Origin: JAICJR01 sp963848495
GTDB taxonomy: Bacteria; Actinomycetota; Thermoleophilia; Solirubrobacterales; Thermoleophilaceae
Reading direction: 5' to 3'
Assembly: GCA_963848495.1 (NCBI GenBank)
Contig: CAWKDV010000002.1
Span: forward strand, 1,116,001 to 1,180,000
DNA: 64,000 bases
The notes under the pieces are model-generated. The model had not been told where the DNA came from. It did no database searches and saw nothing but the letters and a program-made list of their open reading frames with translations. This document shows, piece after piece, positions 41,234 through 50,786 of the stretch (the stretch's first letter is position 1; each line of letters begins with the position of its first letter). Both the position numbers and the translations under genes were made by a program.

Positions 41234-42406
41234 TCAGCCGCTGACCCAGATCGGGCTCGAGTAGGCGATGTCGGCGCCGCCCACGATTGCGCGGACGAAG
41301 TACCAGGCCTCGCCGGACGCGGAGCGGCGGCGCACGTCGAGCCGACCGCCGGTGCCGGACGCCACCACGGCGCCGTGGCTCGTCACGAGCTCGACCCGGG
41401 CGCCGGTGAGGGTCTTCCCGCCGGCGTCGGTCGCGCGCGCCACCGCGTGCAGCAGCGTGCCGGGCGTACGCGTGAGCCGGGAGCCCATCTCGTTCCCGTC
41501 GAGCGTGTACGACAGCCGGTATGCCGGCCGCGCCACCGCGTAGAAGTGCCGCGCCCGCAGCGCCGCCTCGAGGTCGGCCGCGCTGCGGCTGGCGGCGAGG
41601 ATCACGGTCTTGGCCTGACCCGGCCCGCCCCAGTCGTCGCCGTACTTGTGGCCGAGGTCCTCGGCGCCGATCGCGCCCAGGTGCCAGCCCTTGTCGAGGG
41701 CGTGCACGTACCAGCCCTCCGGCGGGCCGTCGTGGGCGCCGGGCGCCGCGAAGTCGCTGGCGCTGTTGTAGACCTCGATGCCGACCATCTGCGGATCCGC
41801 CGCGGGCACGTACTCGAAGTCGTTCCAGTTGAAGGCGGGGTCCGAGGTGGACAGCTTCTTGTCGCCGGGGTGGTTGAAGGTGGCGATGCCGCCGGAGCCG
41901 AGCAGCCAGTCGTAGAAGGTCGCCATCGTCACGTAGCCGCCGTCGGTCTTCGCGTTCTCCCACTGGTGCGAGAAGTAGACGTTGATGTGGCCGAAGCGGT
42001 CGGAGGTCCACTCGAAGCCGCGAAAGGCGGTGAACCTGGGAGTGGTCGCCTCGGCGGCCTGCTCGAGCGTGGCGTCCCACTTGCGGAAGCTGTCCGCCGG
42101 GTTCACCGAGTCGGCCAGCAGGCAGCCCGGTTGCGTGGGGTCGAAGAGCGGGTTCTGCGGGTTCACGCAGTAGTCGCTGAAGCTGTTCGGCAGGCCGAGG
42201 TTGTCCGAGTGGTCGCTGCCGCCCATGAAGTCGAGCCCGTGTCCGCGGCCCGACAGGTAGTAGTCGTAGGGGCGCGACCCCGGCCAGCCGTCCGAGTAGG
42301 CGCTGTGCTCGTGCATCGAGCCGATGTACGCGTGCGTCTGGGCGGCGGCGGAGCCGGTGAGGAAGAACAGCAGCAGCGCGCTGAGCGCGCCGAGGCGCCT
42401 GAGCAT
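41234..42406 (-). CDS. Secreted PHP-superfamily phosphoesterase-like protein
   Basis: A 390-residue protein with a signal peptide (LLLFFLTGSAAAQ). PHP metal motifs are SMHEHSAYSDG at the mature N-terminus, MGGSDHSDN and ATFNHPGDK, with further His residues toward the C-terminus and a beta-rich tail. PHP domains bind a trinuclear metal centre and cleave phosphoesters; an exported form may act on phosphorylated polymers. A GGAGG site precedes the ATG. Confidence 0.78.
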   Translation of the reverse strand: MLRRLGALSALLLFFLTGSAAAQTHAYIGSMHEHSAYSDGWPGSRPYDYYLSGRGHGLDFMGGSDHSDNLGLPNSFSDYCVNPQNPLFDPTQPGCLLADSVNPADSFRKWDATLEQAAEATTPRFTAFRGFEWTSDRFGHINVYFSHQWENAKTDGGYVTMATFYDWLLGSGGIATFNHPGDKKLSTSDPAFNWNDFEYVPAADPQMVGIEVYNSASDFAAPGAHDGPPEGWYVHALDKGWHLGAIGAEDLGHKYGDDWGGPGQAKTVILAASRSAADLEAALRARHFYAVARPAYRLSYTLDGNEMGSRLTRTPGTLLHAVARATDAGGKTLTGARVELVTSHGAVVASGTGGRLDVRRRSASGEAWYFVRAIVGGADIAYSSPIWVSG

Positions 42407-42494
42407 CGAGAACCTCCGTGTTTCGTATCGGCGTGCGGACCTGCTCCCGCGCGGGAAGGTAGGGAACCGCGAAGGTCGCCGCGTTACCCGGCCG

Positions 42495-43994
42495 TTAAGC
42501 GGGCGCGCCGTGCCCGCCGCCGCCGGGCGTCTCGATCCGCAGGCGGTCGCCGCGATGCAGCTCGCCCGACGCCTTTGGCGGCAGCTCCTCGCCGTTCAGC
42601 AGGTTGCGGCCGCGGGCGCCCGGCTCGCCGCCATCGGCGCCCGGCGGCGCGTGCCGGCGGCGCTCGGTGATCAGCGAGAAGCTCATCTCGTCGAGCGCCT
42701 CGAGCTCGCGCACGACCCCGTCGCCGCCCCGGTGCCGGCCGGCGCCGCCCGACCCGCGCCGCACCGCGTACTCCACTGCCCGCAGCGGAAACTCGAGCTC
42801 GAGCGCCTCGATCGGCGTGTTGAGCGTGTTGCTCATCGCCACGTGCACCGCGCTCGGGCCGTCGGCGTCCGGGCAGGCGCCCTGGCCGCCGCCGAGCGTC
42901 TCGTAGTAGGTGAAGCGCTCGTTGCCGAGCGTGAGGTTGTTCATCGTGCCCTGGCCGAGCGCGCGGCCGAACGCGGCCAGCACGAGGTCCGCCACCCGCG
43001 ACGAGGTCTCCACGTTGCCGGCGACCACCGCGGCCGGCGGGCGCGCGTTGAGCAGCGAGCCCTCCGGGGCGCGTGACGGTCACCGGCCGGTAGGCGCCGG
43101 CGCAGGCCGGCACGTCGGGGTCGGTGAGCACGCGCACCGCGAAGTAGCAGGCGGACAGCGTGACCGCCAGTGGGCAGTTGAGGTTGCCGTCGTGCTGCTC
43201 CGCCGAACCGCTGAAGTCGAGCCGCAGCTCGTCGCCCGCCACCTCTGCGCGCAGCCGGAGCTCGAGGTCGCCGTCCGCCGCCTCGAGCACGTCGCGGGCC
43301 TCGCGCACGCCGTCGTCCAGCTCCTCGATGCGCGCGCGCGTGCGGCGCTCTGCGTAGTCGAGCGTCTCGCGCATCGCCTCGCGCACCGGGTCGATCCCGT
43401 AGCGCTCCACCAGCTCCGTGAGGCGTGAGGCGCCCGCACGGCCGGCGGCGAGCTGGGCGCGCAGGTCGGCTCGCCGCTGGTCGGGGTTGCGCATTCGGCC
43501 GCTGAGATCCCCGAGCAGCTCCTCGTCGAGCCGGCCCTCGTTCACGAGCCGGCTCGGCGGGATCACAACGCCCTCCTCGTCGAGCGTGTGCGAGTCGGCC
43601 GGCATGCTGCCGGGCAGCTTGCCGCCGACGTCCGCGTGGTGGGCGCGGCTGGCGGCAAAGCCCACCAGCTCGGCGCCCGACGAACACCGGCGACACGAGG
43701 GTGATGTCCGGAAGGTGCGTGCCGCCGCGGTAGGGGTCGTTGAGGATCCAGGCGTCGCCCGGGCGCTGCTCCTCGCCGAGCACGGCGGCCACCGCCACCG
43801 GCATCGCCCCGAGGTGCACGGGGATGTGCTCCGCCTGCATGACCATCTCGCCCGCGGCGTCGAACAGCCCGGTGGAGGCGTCGCGGCGCTCCTTCACGTT
43901 GGCCGAGTGGGCGGAGCGCACGCAGTACCACGCCCATCTCGTCGCACGCCGCCTTGAGCGCGCCGACCATCACCTGGAGCGTGACCGGGTCCAC
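42495..43994 (-). pseudogene. hyuB: Hydantoinase B/5-oxoprolinase subunit, three +1 frameshifts
   Basis: The product would be the ATP-dependent N-methylhydantoinase or oxoprolinase B chain. Pieces in three frames join as DPVTLQVMVGALKAACDEM, RSAHSANVKERRDAS, ILNDPYRGGTHLPDITL, SMPADSHTLDEEGVVIPP and ALGQGTMNNLTLGN. Single extra bases near 43922, 43675 and 43071 explain every break. Removing them leaves no stop and a normal-length protein (about 498 residues). The GTG start lies 2 nt after the hyuA stop. Confidence 0.8.
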
Positions 43995-43996
43995 CG

Positions 43997-45975
43997 TCAG
44001 CCCTCGCGCTCCAGCACGATCGTGCCGTCCTCGTCGGTCACGCCGCTCCAGCCGGGCGGCACCACCAGCGTGGCCTCGGCCAGCTCGCAGATCGCCGGCC
44101 CGCGGATGTCGCCGGTGCCGCCGCGCAGCACCGCCGCCTCCATGCGCTCGCCTGCGAAGAGCGCGCTCGCGCGTGCGCGGCTCCTCGGCCTCGCCCGCGG
44201 GCGGCGCCGCCAGCTCGCCGCCCGGCAGCGCCACGCTCGCCCGCACGGTGACGAGCTCGAGCAGCGCGCTCCGGGTCCGAGTAGCCGTAGCGCTGCTCGT
44301 GCGCCTCGTCGAACGCGCGCCGGAGCGCGTCCGGGTCGGGCGACGGCTCGCCCGGGATCGTCGAGCTCGAACGCCTGCCCCGCGTAGCGCAGGTCGTAGC
44401 TCGCGCGCAGCTCGGCGTCGCCTGCGCCGAGCTCCTCGCGGCCGCGGCCGGCCGAGCCGCGCCACGGCCTCGGCGATCGCCTCGCGCGTGAGCTCGCCGC
44501 CGGCCAGCAGCACGCTCTCGACGAGGTCGCGCCGCCGCTCGGAGACGATCAGCCCGAGCGCCGACAGCACGCCCTGAGGCCCGCGGGATCACCACGCGCG
44601 TCATGTCGAGCTCGGCGGCGATCGCGCAGGCGTGCAGCGGCCCGGCGCCGCCGAAGGCGAGCAGCGCCAGCTCGCGCGGGTCGATCCCGCGCTCGATCGT
44701 CATCACGCGCACGGCGCGCGCCATCTCGGCGCTGGCCACGCGCGCGATGCCGGCCGCGGTCTCCTCCAGGGACAGGCCGAGCGAGTCGCCGAGCGCGCCC
44801 AGCGCACGTTCGGCCGCCGCGCGGTCGAGCTGTACGCCGCCGGCCAGCGGCGAGTCGGCGTCGAGGTAGCCGAGCAGCAGGTTGGCGTCGGTCACCGTGG
44901 GCTCCTCGCCACCGCGGCCGTAGCAGGCGGGGCCGGGCACGGCGCCCGCCGAGCGCGGCCCCACGCGCAGCGCGCCGCCCGCGTCGCGCCAGGCCACGCT
45001 GCCGCCGCCGGCTCCGATCGTGTGCACGTCGACCATCGGCAGCGCCAGCGCGCGGCCGCCGACCTCGCGCCCGCCGCCGGCGCCGGCCCGGCCGTCGAAC
45101 GCCACCGACACGTCGCACGACGTGCCGCCCATGTCGAGCAGCACGGCGCCGCCGGCCCCGGCGCGCTCGGACATGCGGGCCGCCCCCACGGCGCCGCCGG
45201 CCGGACCCGAGAGCACGGTCCAGGACCCGTGGCGCGCGGCGGTCTCCGCGCTCGCCACGCCGCCGCCCGAGAGCATCACCTCGGGCTCGGGCAGGCCCGC
45301 CTCGCGGCGCGCGCTCGGCCAGCTGCCGCAGGTAGCTGCGCAGCAGGGGCGACAGCGCGGCATCGACGATCGTCGTCGCGCAGCGCTCGTATTCGCGGAA
45401 CACGCCGGCCGTCTCGTGCGAGGTGGAGACGTGCACGTCCGGCAGGCGCTCGCCGGCCAGGCGCGCGGCGGCGCGCTCGTGTTCGCGGTGGCGGAAGCCC
45501 CAGAGCAGGCAGACCGCGATCGACTCGACCTCGCCGCAGCGCTCGTCGATCAGCTCCGCGAGGCGCTCCTCGTCGAGCTCGCTCAGCACACCGTCCGGCC
45601 CGGTGCGCTCCGGCACCGGCACGCGCAGGCGTCGGCGGCACGAGCGGGGGCGGATGGCCGGCACAGAGGCGGTAGAGGTCGGGCCGCGCCTGGCGGCCCA
45701 GCTCCTCGAGGTCGGTGAAGCCCTCGGTGGCCAGCAGCGCGGTGCGCGCGACCTTCCCCTCGAGCAGCGCGTTGGTGCCCACGGTCATGCCGTGGACGAA
45801 GCGCTCGACGTCGGCCGCGCTCGGCGCCCGCGGCCTCGAGGGCGGCGCGCACCGCGTCGATCACTCCCTCGGACTGGTCCTCGGGAGTGGACGGCGCCTT
45901 CGCCGTGACGAGCCCCTCGCTCGTGAGGAGCGCGGCGTCGGTGAAGGTCCCTCCGACGTCCACGCCGAGCAGCAT
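43997..45975 (-). pseudogene. hyuA: Hydantoinase A/5-oxoprolinase subunit, eight +1 frameshifts
   Basis: The ATPase chain partner of HyuB begins MLLGVDVGGTFTDAALL (phosphate-binding loop) and continues through MTVGTNALLEGK, ETAGVFREYERCATTIVDAA, LLDMGGTSCDVSVAF and ALLAFGGAGPLHACAIAAE. Extra single bases near 45819, 45635, 45313, 44571, 44450, 44365, 44268 and 44165 break the frame. With all eight removed the chain is continuous to TIVLEREG and about 656 residues long. ATG at 45975 is preferred over an upstream TTG because a TATAGC box lies 9 nt before it. Confidence 0.8.
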
Positions 45976-45984
45976 GCCCGGCAA

Positions 45985-45990
45985 GCTATA
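45985..45990 (-). promoter_or_regulatory. Putative -10 box before hyuA
   Basis: TATAGC on the minus strand ends 9 nt before the ATG at 45975. This is the same geometry as at the other leaderless-looking genes. Confidence 0.4.
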
Positions 45991-46135
45991 GGCGCAGAAC
46001 GGGAAGCCGACCCCCGCCGGGACAATCTTCGCCCCGTGACAGCTCTCGGCTTCCCGCCTGCGTCAGACAGCGCCGCCTGCACCTGGACGTCCCGACCAGG
46101 CTCGCGGAAGCGCAGCTTCCTTGCGATCGCCGCCG

Positions 46136-46556
46136 CTAGGCGGCTGTGACCGCGAAGTCCTCCTCGAGGTGCTTGTGCGACGGGCAGTACTTGCTGCCCG
46201 GGAGCGGAATGCGCTGGCATGGCGTGCCCTTGCGCGTGCTCGCATGGCACGACAGGGGGCTGCCGTCGAGCGACACTCCCTCCTGCATGTGCCGGTCCAC
46301 GTACTCCGCCGCGAGCGCCGTGTAGCGCTCGATCACGCGGTAGAGCCGCAGCTGACTCGACATCGGGAAGTACACGCGCACTTCCCGGAAGAGCGACCGC
46401 GCCGGCCGCGCGAAGTAGTGCCGGTCAGCTGCCAGGCGCTCCATCGCCTCTTCACAGCACTTCAAGAAAGCCAGTCGGTTCGCATATGCGTCCCTGCCGT
46501 CCTCGACCACCTCGGCTCGCCAATTCGCGGTAGATCGAGCGACTGAACTGATACAT
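46136..46556 (-). pseudogene. Small cysteine/histidine zinc-type protein, one frameshift
   Basis: The start MYQFSRSIYRELAS and the remainder (VVEDGRDAYANRLAFLKCCEEA onward) are in different frames, joined by removing one extra base near 46514. The repaired protein has about 139 residues. It ends in a Cys/His cluster (LSCHASTRKGTPCQR and SKYCPSHKHLEE) that looks like a zinc knuckle. I believe similar proteins occur in related actinobacteria, but no function is known. The flanking 150-bp gaps on both sides hold no gene. Confidence 0.55.
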
Positions 46557-46705
46557 GGCTTGGGCCTCCCATTCCCCTTGGTTAGCAACCGTGCCGGGTG
46601 ACCATCCCCTTACACCAAGGCGAGTATTCCACCGCGCTGTAAAGCCCAAACGAAGCGATTATTAAGGTGGCATTAACGGCTGGGTTTGTTGCCACCACAG
46701 CCGAA

Positions 46706-48184
46706 CTAACTCCAGGTCACCATGCCCACCGAGCCGTCCTGCGCTACCACGAGATGCTCCGCGTCGAGCGCGGGGTCTGTCCGCGGATGGTCGCTGCGCT
46801 GGTGGGCGCCGCGGCTCTCCTCGCGGGCGAGCGCCGAGCGGGCGATGAGCCGGGCCAGCGGGAAGGGGTCGCCCTCGAGCCGCTCGAGTCCCGCGGCGTC
46901 GCGCTCGATGCCCGCCAGCCGCCAGAGGGCGTGGCGCGTCTCGGCCGGGGGCACGGGGGAGGGTCCGGGCTCGGGCGGCGCGGGCCGCGCGCCGGCCGGC
47001 AGCTCCGGCTCGGCGAGCGCGGCGTGGGCGGCGCGGTGCCCGAACACGAAGCACTCGGCGAGCGAGTTCGAGGCGAGCCGGTTGGCCCCGTGCAGGCCGG
47101 TGCAGCCGCACTCGCCCACGGCCAGCAGGCCGGGCAGGGAGGAGCGCGCCTCGAGGTCGGTGGCCACGCCGCCCATCGTGTAGTGGGCGGCGGGCGCGAC
47201 GGGCACCGGCTCGCGCGCCGGGTCGAACCCGGCGTCGTTCAGCGTCGAGACGATGTTGGGGAAGCGGGCGAGGTCGATCGCCCTCATGTCGATCAGGACG
47301 CGCCGCCCCTCGCGCAGTCGCGTCTGGATCGCCAGCGCCACCTCGTCGCGCGGCGCCAGCTCGTTCACGAAGCGCTCGCCGTCCCCGGTGACGAGCGTCG
47401 CCCCCTCGCCTCGTACCGCCTCCGTGATGAGGAAGCCGTCGTGCTCGTCGCTCGCGTGCACGAGCGCCGTGGGGTGGAACTGCATGAACTCGACGTCGGC
47501 GAGCTCGGCGCCCGCCGCGTGCGCGAGGGTCAGGCCCACTCCGGTGGCGCCGCGCGGGTTGGTGGTGCGTTCCCAGAGGGCGGCCGCTCCACCGGTGGCG
47601 AGCACCACGGCCCGCGCGAGGAGCGGCCGCGCATCGCCGCTCGCGCCGCGCGCGTGCACGCCGATGCAGCGGCCGTCGTGGACCCAGAGCGAGTCGGCGG
47701 TGGTGAGCTCGAGCACGTCGACGCGCTCGTGCCGCGCGGCGAGCGCCGACAGGTCGCGCGTGATCCGGCGGCCGGTGGCGCTGCCGCCGGCGTGGACGAC
47801 CCGGCGGCGCGAGTGGCCGCCCTCGAGCCCGAGCGCCAGCGCGCCGCGGCGGTCGGCGTCGAAGCGCACCCCGAGCGCCTCGAGATCGCGCACGCGCTCG
47901 GGGGCGTCCTGGCAGAGGACTCGGCCGGCACTTTCACGTGCCGCCCCGCGGCCGGCGGCCATCGTGTCCGCCAGGTGAAGCTCGGGCGAGTCGTCCTCGG
48001 CGAGCGCGGCCGCGATGCCGCCCTGGGCCCAGTAGCTGGCCGACCCCGCGAGCGGCGAGCGCGAGACGAGCGCCACGCGGGCGCCCTCGCGCGCGGCCAC
48101 GAGCGCCGTGTACAGGCCCGCCGCGCCGGCGCCGACGACTACGACGTCGGTCCGTCCGGCGTCGCTGGATCCGTCGTGCGCCAC
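46706..48184 (-). CDS. nadB: L-aspartate oxidase
   Basis: A 492-residue flavoprotein that oxidises aspartate to iminoaspartate for NAD synthesis. VVVVGAGAAGLYTAL is the FAD loop. GSASYWAQGGIAAAL, EFMQFHPTAL, YTMGGVATDLEARSSLPGLLAVGE and HGANRLASNSLAECFVFG are NadB signatures. It starts with GTG, with TACCGT 11 nt upstream, and is divergent from the HDAC-like gene with a 22-bp gap. The usual partners nadA and nadC are not in this window. Confidence 0.92.
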   Translation of the reverse strand: MAHDGSSDAGRTDVVVVGAGAAGLYTALVAAREGARVALVSRSPLAGSASYWAQGGIAAALAEDDSPELHLADTMAAGRGAARESAGRVLCQDAPERVRDLEALGVRFDADRRGALALGLEGGHSRRRVVHAGGSATGRRITRDLSALAARHERVDVLELTTADSLWVHDGRCIGVHARGASGDARPLLARAVVLATGGAAALWERTTNPRGATGVGLTLAHAAGAELADVEFMQFHPTALVHASDEHDGFLITEAVRGEGATLVTGDGERFVNELAPRDEVALAIQTRLREGRRVLIDMRAIDLARFPNIVSTLNDAGFDPAREPVPVAPAAHYTMGGVATDLEARSSLPGLLAVGECGCTGLHGANRLASNSLAECFVFGHRAAHAALAEPELPAGARPAPPEPGPSPVPPAETRHALWRLAGIERDAAGLERLEGDPFPLARLIARSALAREESRGAHQRSDHPRTDPALDAEHLVVAQDGSVGMVTWS

Positions 48185-48206
48185 GGTGGCCGATTACGGT
48201 ATCGGG

Positions 48207-49217
48207 ATGGCGCCCGGCCTCTACCTCCGGCACGACTCGTCGCTGGAGCACGACACGGGCCCGCATCCCGAGGGCCCGGGCCGCATCCCCGCGATCGAGC
48301 GGGCGATGGAGAAACGCGACTGGCTCGGCTTCGAGCGCCGCGACGCCCCGCGCGTGGCGGACTCGACCCTGCAGAGCGTGCACCCGCAGTCCTACATCGA
48401 GCACGTGCGCGTGATGTCCGAGCGCGGCGCCTCGCTCGATCCCGACACGGTCTCCTCTCCAGGCACCTGGTCGGCGGCGCTGCACGCCGCCGGTGGCGCC
48501 GTGGCGGCGGTGGACGCGCTGCTGTCCGGCGAGACGCGGCTGGCGTTCTCGGGCATGCGCCCGCCGGGCCACCACGCCGAGCCGGCGGCCGCGATGGGGT
48601 TCTGCTTCTTCAACAACGTCGCCATCGGCGCGCAGCACGCGCTCGACTCGCACCGGCTCACGCGGGTGTTCATCCTCGACTGGGACGTCCACCACGGCAA
48701 CGGGACGAACGACATCTTCCACGAGACCAGCGCGGTGCTGTTCGCCAGCATCCACCAGTCGCCGCTGTATCCGGGCACGGGAGCGCTGCGCGACGTCGGC
48801 TCGGCCGAGGGCAAGGGCTACTCGATCAACCTGCCGGTGCGGCCGGGGTCGGGCGAGAAGGAGTGGCTGTCGCTCGTGGAGCACGTGGTGCTGCCGGCGG
48901 CGAAGCAGTTCGAGCCGGAGCTGGTGCTCGTGTCCGCCGGCTTCGACGCCCACCGCCGCGATCCGCTTGCGAGCTGCATGCTCGAGACCTCCTCGTTCGC
49001 GCAGCTCGCGCTCCACGTGCGGCGGCTCGCGGAGGACCTCGAGGTGCCGATCGGCGTGGTGCTCGAGGGCGGCTACGACCTCGAGGGCCTGTCGTCGTCG
49101 GTGGTGGCCACGCTCGAGGCGTTCAGCACGGACAACGGCGAGGCGCCCCGCTCGTTCGAGCGCGGGCCGGCGGTGGAGGCGGCCGCCGAGACGGTCGGCC
49201 TCTACTGGAAGCTCTAG
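48207..49217 (+). CDS. Histone deacetylase-superfamily (AcuC-like) hydrolase
   Basis: A 336-residue zinc deacetylase. It shows the catalytic and metal motifs RPPGHHAEPA, FCFFNNVAIGA, DWDVHHGNGTND, SAGFDAHRRDPL and VLEGGYDLEGL. Bacterial relatives deacetylate acetyl-lysine (AcuC), acetylpolyamines or other small amides; class II-type spacing is seen. ATG at 48207 is chosen because homology starts there (LYLRHDSSLEHD), and a TACGGT box lies 6 nt upstream. It converges with the next gene, overlapping by 4 bp. Confidence 0.9.
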   Translation: MAPGLYLRHDSSLEHDTGPHPEGPGRIPAIERAMEKRDWLGFERRDAPRVADSTLQSVHPQSYIEHVRVMSERGASLDPDTVSSPGTWSAALHAAGGAVAAVDALLSGETRLAFSGMRPPGHHAEPAAAMGFCFFNNVAIGAQHALDSHRLTRVFILDWDVHHGNGTNDIFHETSAVLFASIHQSPLYPGTGALRDVGSAEGKGYSINLPVRPGSGEKEWLSLVEHVVLPAAKQFEPELVLVSAGFDAHRRDPLASCMLETSSFAQLALHVRRLAEDLEVPIGVVLEGGYDLEGLSSSVVATLEAFSTDNGEAPRSFERGPAVEAAAETVGLYWKL

Positions 49218-49690
49218 TCCGCGGAGCCCCGCGTCGCCGGCGTCGCCGGAACCCGCGTGGTCGGCGGCTGCGGCTTTGGCGTTCCGCGGTCCGCGGTCAG
49301 CGGTCCGCGGTCAGCGGTCTTCCCGGCACCACAGCTCGCGCACCCGCCCTCGCCCGGCGCCATCAGCTCGCCACAGGTCGAGCAGCGCTTCACGATGCCC
49401 GAGGCGATCACCTGGTCGAGCGTCTTCCACTGGTCGAGCGCCTCGGCAAGCGCGTGCGACTCGGCATCGAGCTGCTCGACGTCCGAGCCGTCCGCGTCGA
49501 GCAGGAGTGCCTCGCGGCTGCGGCGCAGCGCTCGCAGGCGGCGGCGCATCAGCGTGCGCTCGTGCGCTGTCGGCTTGGGCGGCTCGCCCGGGACGGGCGG
49601 CTCGAGGCCGGCGGGGACCGGCGAGCCCGCTGCCGCGCGATCGACCGTCTGCGACAGGCGTTCGACGAGGCGTCTCACGAAGGTAGGCAT
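49214..49690 (-). CDS. Helical protein with C-terminal zinc ribbon and repeat-derived tail
   Basis: A 158-residue protein. A charged helical region (ERTLMRRRLRALRRSREAL) leads to a four-cysteine ribbon (RCSTCGELM and CASCGAG). The last 30 residues after the ribbon are encoded by a heptamer DNA repeat (TADRGPLTADRG). ATG at 49690 is chosen because the earlier in-frame ATG lies in the promoter. A TATAGT box is about 36 bp upstream. The family is not recognised. Confidence 0.65.
   Translation of the reverse strand: MPTFVRRLVERLSQTVDRAAAGSPVPAGLEPPVPGEPPKPTAHERTLMRRRLRALRRSREALLLDADGSDVEQLDAESHALAEALDQWKTLDQVIASGIVKRCSTCGELMAPGEGGCASCGAGKTADRGPLTADRGTPKPQPPTTRVPATPATRGSAD
49283..49319. repeat. 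Heptamer repeat (CCGCGGT variant) inside a coding region
   Basis: Five units of CCGCGGT or CAGCGGT in tandem. Seven bases per unit shifts the reading frame each time, giving a 7-residue peptide repeat in the C-terminal tail of the zinc-ribbon protein. It has the same unit length and similar sequence as the arrays at 1316, 11238 and 53787. Confidence 0.75.
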
Positions 49691-49727
49691 CGCTCGAGGG
49701 TGGCCGTCCAGGCCGACCGACCGGCCA

Positions 49728-50720
49728 CTATATCGGTGCAGATTGCGGCACAGGCCGCGTCTGGGCGTCGCTTCCCGGGACGAGGTCGCGGTACGCATGC
49801 AGTACGCGCTCTGCCATGCGGCGGCTGCCGAAGAGCGCGGCGCGCGCGCGGCCCTCGATGCGCGGGTCCGCGTCGGCGAGGTGCGGCTCGAGCGCGCGCC
49901 GCCAGAGCTCGCGCTCGTACGGAGCGCAGAGCGTCCCCTTCACGCCCGCCAGCGCCAGCGGCGCGATGCCGACGTCGGTGGCCACCACCGGCACGTCGCA
50001 GGCCAGCGCCTCGAGGCTGGCCAGGCCGAAGCCCTCGCGCTCCGAGGTCACGAGCACGGCGTTGGCCGCGTTCACGTACAGCGGCACCTGCTCCGGCGGC
50101 GTGTCCGAGTAGTGGAGCAGCTCGACGCCGGCGGACTGAGCGACCTCGCGGGCGCGGTCGTGGCGCTTCTCGGGCCGCGCTGGGTCCGCCGGGAAGAGGA
50201 GGTAGCGGCCGTCCGGGTCGAGGCCGAGCTGCGCCCGCGCCTCGCGCCGGTCGAGCGGTCGCAGCCGCTCCAGGCTGATGCCGCACGGCAGCACCGCCAC
50301 CCGCCGGTCGCTGCCCGCGCGGCCCAGCACCCTCGCCTCGCTGCGTGCGAGGCCGGCGGACACCGTGGCGGGGAGGTCGATCAGCCGGGTCACGATCCTG
50401 GCGATCCCGGCCGTCTTGCGCAGGCGCAGGTCGTCGCCGTGAAACGTGGTGACGTGCCGGCCCCTGCGCACCGCGAGGGAGCAGGCGCCGGTGAGGCCGT
50501 AGTGGGCGTGGACGATGTCGAACCGCCGGCCCCGGAAGCGGCGCGCCAGCGTGACCGTCTCGCGCAGGTAGGGCGCGATGCCACCCGGCGGGTCGAACGT
50601 ATGCAGCTCGAGTTCGACGCCGGCGGCCTCACGCAGGGCCTCCACCTGGTCGCGCACGAACGGCCCGAGCGCCGGGCGCCTGGCGGTGGGGTACAAGTTG
50701 GTCACGACCAGGACCCGCAC
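49728..50720 (-). CDS. Glycosyltransferase family 4
   Basis: A 330-residue GT-B glycosyltransferase. The N-terminal domain starts VRVLVVTNLYPTARRPALG. The donor-binding part has LFPADPARPEKRHDRA and VLVTSEREGFGLASLEALA, with the EGFGLASLE nucleotide-sugar signature. The long upstream frame is a shadow of the divergent gene; GTG at 50720 is chosen since a TACATT box sits 8 nt before it. The acceptor is unknown; cell-wall or exopolysaccharide work is likely. Confidence 0.85.
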   Translation of the reverse strand: MRVLVVTNLYPTARRPALGPFVRDQVEALREAAGVELELHTFDPPGGIAPYLRETVTLARRFRGRRFDIVHAHYGLTGACSLAVRRGRHVTTFHGDDLRLRKTAGIARIVTRLIDLPATVSAGLARSEARVLGRAGSDRRVAVLPCGISLERLRPLDRREARAQLGLDPDGRYLLFPADPARPEKRHDRAREVAQSAGVELLHYSDTPPEQVPLYVNAANAVLVTSEREGFGLASLEALACDVPVVATDVGIAPLALAGVKGTLCAPYERELWRRALEPHLADADPRIEGRARAALFGSRRMAERVLHAYRDLVPGSDAQTRPVPQSAPI

Positions 50721-50728
50721 GGGCGGCA

Positions 50729-50734
50729 AATGTA
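50729..50734 (-). promoter_or_regulatory. Putative -10 box of a leaderless mRNA (glycosyltransferase)
   Basis: TACATT on the minus strand ends 8 nt before the GTG at 50720, in the 66-bp gap to the divergent secreted-protein gene. Confidence 0.4.
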
Positions 50735-50786
50735 GTCGCCGGGTAGGCTGCGCGCGACTCGGGCGGACGACCATCGGAGGGAACGG

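Noticed and set aside
42495..45975. Programmed +1 frameshifting as an explanation for hyuAB
   Set aside because: Eleven separate events with no shared slippery sequence, stop codon or pause structure would be needed; local sequence error or recent mutation is simpler.
46667..50278. 1203-codon open frame on the plus strand
   Set aside because: It runs antisense to nadB and through other frames; composition is low-complexity and no domain appears. It reflects high GC.
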